From Plasmopara viticola (Eukaryota; Oomycota; Peronosporomycetes; Peronosporales; Peronosporaceae): a DNA stretch of 64,000 bases. Numbering within the stretch: the stretch's first letter is position 1; the number at the start of each line of letters is the position of its first letter. The notes below the pieces were generated by a model. It saw only the letters and a list, made by a program, of their open reading frames with translations. It was not told the DNA's origin and made no database searches. This document shows, piece after piece, positions 24,501 through 32,249 of this stretch. The translations under genes and the position numbers were made by a program. The DNA lies in contig MBPM02000021.1 in NCBI GenBank assembly GCA_001695595.3, forward strand, positions 248,001 through 312,000. The letters are read 5' to 3'.

Positions 24501-25563
24501 TGTGTGAGCTGCGCAACATCCACGCCTCGTCCGTAGCCGCAACACACCCAAACAAACAGTCATCTAACGTACCATCCATCGTACCATGCAAGGCCATCAG
24601 TGCCACACCAGGTGGTCTCAATTTCTCCATGATACTGTTGCAAGCAATTCCAGACGACGATGCCGAGGATGCGTGGTGTTCCGCTTCATTGTCAGCACGA
24701 GAGCTCACTGTGCGATACCAAGAGCCCTCGTGTTCTTTTGGCTGCGACATCGGTTTAAGTACCAATGGTGGAAACGGTGGCGATACGTGCTGCTCAGTCG
24801 CTCTCTTACATTGTCGATACACTTGGACTCCTTCTTTTGCACGAACAAATTTCCAATCGGGGGCTCCAATCGTAGACCCGTTTGCTATAAAACGCTCATT
24901 AGCTGCCACAATCTCCTTCACGACAGTCTTAGCCTCTGCAATGAAAGCAGCGCGTTGATCTTCTGACAATGTGATGGATGGAAACGTGTTTTTTGGGAGC
25001 TTAAACTTCATCCTTTCGCTTTTTCTTTTAATGCAGATGTGAAAAGTGAAGGTGGCAATCAGACGCAGGCTATTGGATGCTTGATTATTGTACTACGTCT
25101 GGTTGTTGACGTACTTTATGTGTTCTCCCCAGCGTCTTGTCGGTTGTCGTTAGATAGGCATTCGCGAATTTACACCAACGCCATGGTCATCGATCATACT
25201 CAGCACATGTATCTACCATGGCTCTAGCAATGCTAGAATGGAATAGAGCCCATTAGCATGTTTTTGCAACGTATTTCATTATAACGTTGATATGTATCTC
25301 GTCAATGGCTTTGACAACTACTTATAATACACCCAGAATGGACACCGAGATGGTGCAGAAGGAGCACAGAAAGGACCATATTGCGAAGGCGACGTAGGCC
25401 ATTCCACAAACGAAACGTGAAGAAACGTTTCTGGAATTTGAAGTGCGGTTAACTGGTCTCAGAAAAGACGATTCAGCTCTTTGGAGGAAGCGTTAGTAAA
25501 CCATTGTAATGCATTTTGCCTTGTAGTTTGGCGTAACTACATGTTATAAACATGTACGGTTAT
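21598..25563. repeat. Dispersed segmental duplication R2, second copy of 1912-5845
   Basis: Direct-orientation copy of R1, with the same leader, the same atccatcggg iteration and the same START-FYVE gene. An 18-bp stretch near 22890 (cttgtatgactgcttg region) is present here and missing from R1. The left breakpoint of the 12.55-kb tandem duplication falls inside R2 at 22807, so the tandem event came after the R1/R2 duplication. At 25563 homology to R1 ends and a Ty3 chromodomain tail begins. Confidence 0.8.
23713..25011 (-). CDS. START domain plus FYVE-like zinc finger protein, copy 2
   Basis: Intact 432-residue paralogue of the gene at 4003-5301 with the same layout: START-like region to about residue 320, then a Cys-rich FYVE-related finger at 340-403 (CDTC at 340-343, CQIC at 361-364, C369, C372, C391, C396, C399). 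The start MKFKLPKNTF is directly preceded by AT-rich DNA and fits the shared start of all copies. Compared with copy 1 it differs mainly in residues 80-130 (Pro-rich linker HVSPPFPPLVLKP here), while the C-terminal two thirds is near-identical, suggesting conversion or selection. Copy 3 in unit B is a frameshifted duplicate of this gene. Confidence 0.88.
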   Translation of the reverse strand: MKFKLPKNTFPSITLSEDQRAAFIAEAKTVVKEIVAANERFIANGSTIGAPDWKFVRAKEGVQVYRQCKRATEQHVSPPFPPLVLKPMSQPKEHEGSWYRTVSSRADNEAEHHASSASSSGIACNSIMEKLRPPGVALMALHGTMDGTLDDCLFGCVAATDEAWMLRSSHINDRLDDARMIASIRVPTRMNPCRYLGVKWFAKEHPVVLTGIVHQRDFLILESMGFTRDSKGERVGYILMHSITLPEIPELSHLGIVRGVMSFCYIFRQGGPKKVDIFCRGFFDSCGEMPGRLSVAIAADAAICCTGVVDYAYIKKLRWLMKHACKPPAETTTQSSNQQCDTCAMSCSKFALPLFKSGIPCQICRKMICSKCIVKKKMTMHVSDSGSFQQCALYFCLRCLQLAKEKSSQEMALKTLESTSTSFTSFGSTSMS

Positions 25564-25850
25564 GCGTCATTGTGGTCGATGCCACGCTAGTTGTTTTTGG
25601 AGGTGCGGTAAGACTCTGATCTCATTGTCGAGATCACAGATTGATTTGGCTTGAATGTGGCTAAGTCGCGTGGGTCGGAAGGCCTTAGTTAGATATGCTC
25701 GGGAACGACGTTGGCTCAATTGGCGGATACCGGTTACCACTCGAGACAGGATCTCGTCAGGTACTAAAGAGACGGCATAGATTGGCGAATAAATTTGTTG
25801 AGCAACTCATCATTAGCTGTCTCGATTTCCCGAGAGAGATTTGAATTAAA
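25563..25850 (-). mobile_element. Ty3/gypsy chromodomain-tail fragment (unit A)
   Basis: The sequence from tgcgtcattgtgg on resembles the 3' end of the Ty3 pol at 6818-6900 (tgcttcattgtgg..., gccacgct..., gaggtgcggtaagactc). It is read on the minus strand. Only the last few dozen codons of the chromodomain region remain. It marks the point where homology between R1 and R2 stops, so a retroelement fragment lies exactly at a duplication edge. Its counterpart in unit B is at about 38111-38396. Confidence 0.55.
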
Positions 25851-25918
25851 GCAGCGCTGAACCCGTAAAGCTCAAGTAGCGCTGAACCCGTCGAACTTAA
25901 GCAGCGCTGAATCCTTGA
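25851..25918. repeat. 25-bp tandem repeat, about 2.7 units (unit A)
   Basis: The core gcagcgctgaacccgt is repeated every 25 bases at 25851, 25876 and 25901, the last copy degenerate. The matching array in unit B has one more unit, which accounts exactly for a 25-base shift in the offset between units. Confidence 0.85.
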
Positions 25919-26296
25919 CAAATCTTCAATAGCAAAAGAATTCGGTCCTCATTCATTTGGCTCATTTATTAAGCGCCATCAATGTTTCGGTCTATGGTGA
26001 GCAATTTGATAGAAAGCCTACATGTATTGCCGGACACAAAGCCAGGTGATGCTTTCTTATGTTTTATCAGACAGAGCTCGCAGAAGTAATCGACAGTCCA
26101 GAAGCTATACAGGTAGAGCTACGAACCACATATATGAATATACACGAGAAATACCTCGATTTTATTATATTTAAGAGTAAATCGGTTCCACAATCAGCTT
26201 GTCGTCCCAGATTTCCATTTCGGCTCATTCGCGTGTCCTATTTAATTATAGAAGTCATCACAACACGAAACTTAAGACTGCAAGCTCCTTAATGCA

Positions 26297-27870
26297 CTAG
26301 ATATACTTAACAAAAGTATTTTGCGGGTAGAAGAGAAACATGAGTTGGAGAAAGCGGTAAAAAGTCGTGACTCGGTGTCTAATGACGACTTTCAAGTCAA
26401 AAGCTACTGTAGTCGGGTCGAAAATGGTGCTCATCCAACGATAATATCTAGAACGTCTCTTGTCAGTTTTGTCAAATGGGGATTGGAATTGTTCGATATT
26501 CGTTGCGCTTACGAAATGACCACTGCTTGTTTCACTATATGGAATCAGAGCAATGTATTTGATATTCTTTAAGCTTGAAGATAATTGAAAGCTAAACGGA
26601 GCGTTTTGCTGAGAGTTTTGTTGACCAGTACCTGCTTTTGATTTGAAATACTGTGCGTAGCAATCGAGGTAATTGACTTTCTTAACAGGTTTAGCAACAA
26701 TTTGACTTTGATTAGCGATATCGTAGAAAGGGATATATAAACGAGTCGTTGTAAATGGGAAGATTTGACCAGAAGTAGAGATCTGTGTAATGTTGTTGGA
26801 CATAACGCCGAAAGCTACTCGAAGTGAGCCAGCTCCGCCAGTTGTAAGTTTCCCTGCATTTGGATTACCTGGGGCCGCACTTGATACCATTACTGGAACC
26901 GTCGAGCAACCGTTTAGGGAGAGAGAGGATAAGCTCATTAAATCACCAGTTGCAGTTGTGATATCAACAAAGCCGGTATCGAACGTCATCGTTAATTCGA
27001 TTTGAGGGTTCGCAACAAGATCCAATTCCTTAAAGAATGGATGGAGATCAACTAAACGAAGCTTTAGCATATAATACCATGTACCAGCAACACCTCCTGC
27101 GGTAGTAACGCCAGCTACGTATCCACCAGTACCTTGTTGTTGAATTTTAGAAAGAATTGCACCACTTCGCGTTGTCGGCCAACCAAGAGGGTTTGTTGCT
27201 GTAATCGTTGCTCCAGTGGCATCAGAGGTACCAATATGTTGTGGATTCCAAATTAGACGCTGGATTAGTCCGTTATTAAGAGCTGAGGTTGTTTCTGGAA
27301 TTAAACCAGTAGCTACAGTTGTGGCAGCATTAACTGAATTATTCACAAAACCATCTCCTTGTGTTGAAGCGGTAGGATTGCTACTACTTTGTGGAAATTT
27401 AGACTAACTACATCATCTGGAGCAAGATAGCAGTCTGCACCGTTCTTTAATAAATCATCATCACACCATTCAGTTTGAGCACGTAAATTGTTCCAATAAT
27501 TTTTATAGTCATTGCTGGTAATGACACTTTTACCGTTGATTTCAACCGCTAATTTATCTAAAATGTTCCATACACCAGCCTTTAATCCTACCGCAAAACG
27601 ATTTAGAGTACCATTAAGAGCTGAGGCAGACGTATTTTTAACCGTTACTACATAAGGAACGACTACATATGCATCTCGAAGACTGCCATAGCCAGTCGAC
27701 CCATTTAGTTGTGAAGTCGCATTAATGATGACAGTTCCCGATTGATACGAACCGTTGTTGTCATCAACGACATTTACAACACGCTTGTCTTTACTGACAC
27801 TGACAACTGGATCTGGATTAGTTGTTGAATCGAATAAAAACGAATCTGCTAATTGGGTGCTATCACTCAT
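26297..27870 (-). pseudogene. Viral major capsid protein (double jelly-roll type), copy A, frameshifted
   Basis: This is the same gene as 38868-40442 but split by loss of one G near 27392 (tttgtggaaat here, tttgtgggaaat in B). The open part from the ATG at 27870 covers about 160 native codons and then runs out of frame. The remaining frame stays open from about 27346 to 26297. Apart from this indel the two copies differ by only a few substitutions, so the break is recent, probably after the tandem duplication. See the intact copy for domain evidence. It is oriented divergently from the protease gene, with about 60 bases between the starts. Confidence 0.8.
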
Positions 27871-27951
27871 TATTAAAATTGAAGGTTAATGCCTGTTATA
27901 TTATGATTAGCTATATATAAGCATCACATAATGATTTTAAAAATAAATTAA
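27871..27951. promoter_or_regulatory. Divergent viral intergenic region with TATA-like palindrome (unit A)
   Basis: The short AT-rich gap between the capsid (minus) and protease (plus) start codons contains gctatatataagc, an almost palindromic TATA-like element that could serve both directions. The same element is conserved in unit B near 40481-40493. A related ctatataaataaatata element lies in front of the 85-aa gene near 28942. Confidence 0.45.
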
Positions 27952-28317
27952 TTGGGTGAATCGACGGCTAATGAACTACAAGAGCTCGCAAATCAGCTGA
28001 ATGTTCATGTTGATGGGATAATAGATTTTAGAAAAATCAGAGGCCCCCTAGGGAATGGAAGCTATAATATATTACTTCGATTAGACTCGGGTGTAGGCCA
28101 TTGGGTTTGTGTGTGCAACAATGAATACTTTGGTTCGATGGGTTTAGGGCCTCCAAGAATTCTGGGTGATATGGAATGTAATAATAAACAGTTTCAAGGG
28201 ACCTATGATAATTATTGTGGTTTATGGAGTCTGTTGTATCTGTATAGCAAACAACACAATCGACCTGATTTATTGAGACATATTTACGATTTGAATACAG
28301 AAGTTTCACTTCGTTAA
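27931..28317 (+). pseudogene. Adenain-type viral maturation protease, copy A (inactivated)
   Basis: The 128-codon frame corresponds to a compact adenovirus-protease-like (Ulp1-fold) cysteine protease, as encoded next to capsid genes in Polintons, Polinton-like viruses and virophages. Readable catalytic positions, numbered from the ATG at 27931, are H57 in GHWVCV, the acid position 68 in the YF(D/G)SMG segment, Q89, and C96 in YCGLWS; the Q-to-C spacing of 7 matches adenain. Copy A is broken twice: codon 7 is TAA (AAA in B), and the acidic residue 68 is Gly (Asp in B). No other in-frame ATG precedes the catalytic His. The rest of the frame is open to the stop at 28317. Confidence 0.8.
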
Positions 28318-28329
28318 TATAGAGTCCTT

Positions 28330-28719
28330 ATGAATAGAATCAGACGATACAGAGGACCTGAAGTGGATGAAGTTGCTCCAAAAGATGATAGAATCGATGT
28401 GATAATGAAAGAATTGGAGTTTTTGCGTTCTGAATTGGCTCAAAAAAAGGTTGAATCATCCATTTCAAAATACTTCAAAGAAGAGATCTTCACAAAAGAT
28501 AGAAAAGGTTTACTCAAAGATGGATTTGTTAGCAAAGGAGATTATCTCGAAATTCCACTAACAATACTGAATGCCAGATACAAACAATGGTGCATTAATA
28601 CTGGGCATAATCGTATGTTGCGTAATGCGATCATTGAGAACATCCGAAATGATAAAGTTGATGGAGTTGTGTTCAAATATTATGACGGATACGACAAAAT
28701 ACGTGTTTTCCCGCATTAG
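28330..28719 (+). CDS. Viral-block protein of 129 aa, intact copy
   Basis: This frame starts 12 bases after the protease stop, as in a tightly packed viral gene block. The N-terminal part is charged and probably coiled (DRIDVIMKELEFLRSELAQ, residues 20-38). The C-terminal half (about 65-129) contains IPLTILNARYKQWCIN followed by RNAIIENIRNDKVDGVVFKYY. An aromatic-xx-WC segment followed by a basic helix and a short beta hairpin is reminiscent of winged-helix or D5-primase C-terminal domains of DNA viruses, but this is a tentative reading. The 3' end overlaps the convergent 85-aa frame by 47 bases. In unit B codon 38 is a stop, so this is the only complete copy. Confidence 0.6.
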   Translation: MNRIRRYRGPEVDEVAPKDDRIDVIMKELEFLRSELAQKKVESSISKYFKEEIFTKDRKGLLKDGFVSKGDYLEIPLTILNARYKQWCINTGHNRMLRNAIIENIRNDKVDGVVFKYYDGYDKIRVFPH

Positions 28720-28930
28720 TGTGCTTTTCCTTTATAAACTGACACTTGTTGATACTTGCACTAATTAAATCAATTTCTTTACAGAGCTGTATTATGTCAG
28801 ATGCTGAATGCTTTTCTATTTTCGAGTACTCATATAAATCACTCGGTATTTCGGTATCTACCGGTTCCTGTTGTTTGGCATCTTCAACATAACCAGTATC
28901 ATCGGTATCGGATAGATATGTAATATCCAT
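28673..28930 (-). CDS. Small acidic viral-block protein of 85 aa (copy A)
   Basis: The frame MDITYLSDTDDTG... is open in both units with a single clear residue change (K/E at about residue 19). It begins with an acidic low-complexity region (residues 7-35) followed by a helical region rich in I, K and C. It ends inside the convergent 129-aa gene. The AT-rich sequence upstream has a TATA-like element. It is head-to-head with the CRN gene, whose canonical ATG is 149 bases away. Function unknown; conservation of the open frame in both copies is weak evidence because the units are nearly identical. Confidence 0.5.
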   Translation of the reverse strand: MDITYLSDTDDTGYVEDAKQQEPVDTEIPSDLYEYSKIEKHSASDIIQLCKEIDLISASINKCQFIKEKHTNAGKHVFCRIRHNI

Positions 28931-29078
28931 GATTTTTGTGTCTATATAAATAAATATATTTTGTATCTGCAGATGCTCAATCACGGTGATGTCAAAACCC
29001 AACGTTGGGTTGCACCATTTGATTGGCTGAAATATGGATAGAGAGAACATCCCTCACTCACAGAAAGCAATTGGAAAC

Positions 29079-30896
29079 ATGATGAAGCTAGTGTGCGCGC
29101 CCGTTGGAGTGAAGGGAAACCCATTCCCCGTGAAGATCGATGCGAGCGATCTGTGGAGACTTGAAGAAGGCCATCAAGACGGAGAAGAGAAGATCTCGGC
29201 GATCGATGCGGAAAGCTGCAGCTGTTCCTCGCCAAGAAGGGCGACACATGGTTGATAGAAGCGGCGCGAAGCTTTGACGCTCGATGAGAATGGACACCCG
29301 GAAGGGTTTGCACACATGGACGAGTTAAACTGGATTGTGGATTACTACGGCGAAGAATTTCAAGCAAAACGAGGGGAAATCCACGTGTTGGTGGTGGTTC
29401 CGGAAGTTGATCAGGAGCAATGGGATGAGCAACGGGCACGCAAGAAGGCCAGATCATTGACTGTCATCGAGGTCGAGAGGATGGATTCAATTGCAGCCAC
29501 CTTGGATATCGGCAGGTGGCAAATTGGTGGCATCGCACTCGACATTCGCCACGTCGAGCCGGATTTTCCCGCGTGGTTCTATGTTCGGAAGGAAACGCAG
29601 GACATCATCAAGATATTCAACGACCATATGGAAAAGAAGCTCAGCACTGTGTTTGTGGGGACACCTGGTGTTGGGAAGAGCATGATGGTCGTGTTGTTTG
29701 CGTTCTACATGGCTTTGCTTCAACAGAAACGCGTCGTCTTGTTTCGGAAGCTGAAAATGGAAGGATTCTCCTTGCTGTACCTTGATGCAAACAACAAGCA
29801 ATACCGGCGAGAGAACGTGTTGGAATTAAAAGAAGTTGACCATTTGCTTGGCATAGCGGATGAATTGTGCCTGGATGGGTTCACGCACGACGACGTCAAA
29901 GCCAACTTTGGACGGCTGGCGCGGTTCCGATTGCTTGCCACGTCTGTCCAGTACCCAATGAAGGACGACGACCTTCCCGTACTCAGACAATGTCTCGTTC
30001 CCTTTTGGTCGAAATCGGATCTGAACAAGATTGGCGCGCGCATGAGTTGGACCGAACACGATATCAAGGAGAGATACTACTTCTCGGGTGGAAACTTGCG
30101 CGATTTCTTGTCGGGAACGAATGCTACCAGGCTTGCAATCAACCAAGCAATTGCTGTCGTCTGTAAGTATACTGCAGAACTGCTCAATTCTCAGTACGGG
30201 CTCGCGTCGGTGCGTCAAGTTGATCGCTTACGTATGACGACAACCCGATTGCACGACAAGACAAGCGATTTGATGAAGTATTTGGATTGTGGGGAGTGGC
30301 TTTGTGTGATCACCTCCGAGTATGCGTTGAGGCAACTTGGCAAAATCGTAGCGCCATCTTACTATGAGGAGTTGTGGTCAAAAGGTCGCATGCTTGGCGA
30401 CGATGGGTTGATGGGAATTGCATTCGAGAATTACGTGCATGCGATGGCAAGAGACGGACAGAAGCTCGAGTTGCAGGTGAGGACGTACGACCGAAGAAAA
30501 AAGAACCAGCATACATATGCTGCGTTGGAATTCGAAGCCAACGCGTATCTCTATGAAGGCACTGATGCAGCGGAATGCGAAGCAATCATGCAGCAACTTG
30601 CGGATGTCGACTATTGGTATCCCTGCACACGTTGTTTGGAGACTATCGACAGTGTTGCCAAGCTGAACATGGGTGGGGAACATAACGTGGTTGGCTTGAT
30701 CCAAATAACGAAGTCCGACAATCATAAAATTGACTCAGTGGCACTTGACAAGTATGCGAAGATGTTTCCGGACGGTGCCAGATATATTGCGGTGGTGCCA
30801 GACAAGGAGACCAGTGATAAATTTCGACTTGCTCCAGCTGATCCTCCAACCCAAGTGCTGTTGTACGTTGCGTATGTCGCAACCTGGAGTCTGTGA
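29079..30896 (+). pseudogene. Crinkler (CRN) effector, copy A, header frameshifted
   Basis: This copy corresponds to the intact CRN at 41658-43481. The header starts correctly (MMKLVCAPVGVKG) but loses frame around residue 25 (near 29150) and meets a stop at 29255, so the LFLAK segment, still visible at DNA level near 29215, is out of frame. From the ATG at 29274 the rest (540 codons: end of header with HVLVVVP, P-loop NTPase, C-terminal nuclease-like region) is open and nearly identical to copy B. A truncated protein lacking the translocation header could still be made. Upstream, a gattggctg element (inverted CCAAT) precedes the start. GC content is visibly higher than in the flanking viral genes. 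Confidence 0.85.
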
Positions 30897-31145
30897 AACC
30901 ATGTGCTGCAGAATTAAGCTTTTCTCTGATAGCCTGTCTAAGCCGATAGTGTTGTGGTGGTAGCGATTTGCCTCCTATCCTCAGCTACTTGTTGAACAAT
31001 GTATTGATTCCAAAAAGCTCGTTGGTTCTGATCACCTGTATGATCTAATAACCTGCTAAATCGCGACAAGGAGTTGACCAATGTTACAGCACATGTATGA
31101 ACCAAACTGACTTTCGAGGACATACGATCGATCGAGGCAGTGAAT

Positions 31146-31405
31146 CGAGGACGGTGGATCGACTGCGTTTGAGAAAACAGCTGTGGTTGAGAGCAGTGGA
31201 TCGACGGTGCGAGGACGGTGGATCGACTGCGTATATGAGAAACCGCTGTGGTTGAGGTCTGTTGATGAGACTATCATACCTTGAGATGGCATACCCATGG
31301 ATAAGTATGTCATCTCCATGGATAAGAATGGAATACCTCGGGATGAGGAAACCATACCCAGGTATAAGAATGAAATACCTTGGGATAAGGAAACCATACC
31401 CAAGG
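31146..31405. repeat. Tandem repeats downstream of the CRN gene (unit A)
   Basis: Two arrays lie side by side. First, a 64-base unit starting cgaggacggtggatcgactg occurs at 31146 and 31210. Then an imperfect array of about 44-base units (taccttgggataaggaaacc, atacccaggtataagaatg and variants) fills about 31265-31405. The minus strand of the second array happens to stay open and encodes a Gly-Tyr-Ile-Pro-rich repetitive peptide. The same arrays are present in unit B at 43731-43990. Confidence 0.8.
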
Positions 31406-31457
31406 ATAGTACCCAACGATGTGAACATGGAGATTTCAGTCAAAAAAAATAGTTCGA

Positions 31458-31775
31458 TTAATTTAATTCTACACCAAATTCGTTCAAGTTTTCTTTCAAT
31501 GAGGGACATTTATTCTTGATGTATTCATTTTTACACATCCAATTGAAATATTGGGTATCGTTTTCAACAATCCACTTGACGGATTTGTTTTTATGTTTGC
31601 CCCACCGCATAATATAGCTATCATCTCCATCTTGGAACTAACCTTGTAAAAACCGTTTGATATCAGAGTCTTCTGTTTGCTGGTTGTATAACCATCGACA
31701 GTATGACGCATCTTGCTCATAGACTTCCTCAAGAGATTTTCCTTTATATTTTCCGAACTCTAAAATTACTGACAT
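31458..31775 (-). pseudogene. Viral ExoX-C-terminal-like repeat protein (copy A) with internal TAG
   Basis: Read from the ATG at 31775, the frame contains two related repeats: FGKYKGKSLEEV...DASYCRWL (about residues 7-30) and WGKHKNKSVKWI...DTQYFNWM (about 58-82). The (F/W)GK(Y/H)K.KS ... Y..W(L/M) pattern is that of the small ExoX-like C-terminal domain common in nucleocytoplasmic viruses, virophages and Polinton-like viruses. A TAG interrupts the frame at codon 46 (31638-31640), between the two repeats, and is present in both units. The frame otherwise stays open to the stop at 31458. Either the gene was dead before duplication or readthrough joins two one-domain parts. Confidence 0.6.
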
Positions 31776-31860
31776 TTTTGATATGGTGTATTGGGTATGG
31801 GGTATGCTTATAGTATATTAGTAAATTTATATTAGAATTAAAAATATTAATTCAATTTAT

Positions 31861-31959
31861 TTAATTGTTTTCTAACCAGTTTTTATGTTTTGCTCTCTTC
31901 AAATGTTGTTTACCAGCACAATCACAACTGATTTTTTTATTTTGTTTATCTTTATTCAT
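31861..31959 (-). CDS. Mini-protein of 32 aa with CxC...H...H motif (copy A)
   Basis: The frame MNKDKQNKKISCDCAGKQHL... has the pattern CxCxG, then basic residues with two His and a terminal KHKNW segment. This resembles the short 'CxCGG...H...H' zinc-binding-like stretches seen in many proteins of large DNA viruses and virophages. It lies 85 bases upstream of the ExoX-like gene on the same strand in AT-rich viral-type DNA and is identical in unit B (44446-44544). It may be the remaining C-terminal tail of a longer gene. Confidence 0.4.
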   Translation of the reverse strand: MNKDKQNKKISCDCAGKQHLKRAKHKNWLENN

Positions 31960-32249
31960 TTCAAACTACATCTTTGTCTGAAGAGGATATTATCGCTACT
32001 CTAAGTGCTTCAGGTTAATAGAAATGTTGATTTGTCTGTGAGGGTAATGATGGAAGGTTTAGAGGTGTGTTTTTTATATAGGGATGTGATTAATGCTTAC
32101 GGGTAATTGGGTTGATGATTTGTCTGTGGGTTAAGGATGATGGGTTTAGAGGGTAATTCTCATATAGGATAGAGATTTAGCTGTGGGAGAAACATGAAGG
32201 TTAAAGCGGCAGTTTGGGCCGAAGGCACGAATGCCGCTTTAAGGTATAT

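Noticed and set aside
28981..29457. A 158-codon minus-strand frame overlapping the CRN header of unit A
   Set aside because: Antisense shadow of the CRN gene. The unit B counterpart is shorter and differs, as expected without selection on that strand.
31146..31405. A CRISPR-like array
   Set aside because: Repeats are imperfect, contiguous and lack unique spacers; the context is eukaryotic.
31084..31509. A 141-codon minus-strand frame with Gly-Tyr-Ile-Pro repeats
   Set aside because: It is the translation of a tandem DNA repeat and begins inside the ExoX-like gene in another frame. I list the repeat instead.
26297..32160. Viral DNA polymerase, packaging ATPase, integrase or terminal inverted repeats
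   Set aside because: I looked for polB motifs, Walker A/B ATPase, rve or tyrosine-recombinase motifs and matching ends around the viral block and found none. The only P-loop in the unit belongs to the CRN.
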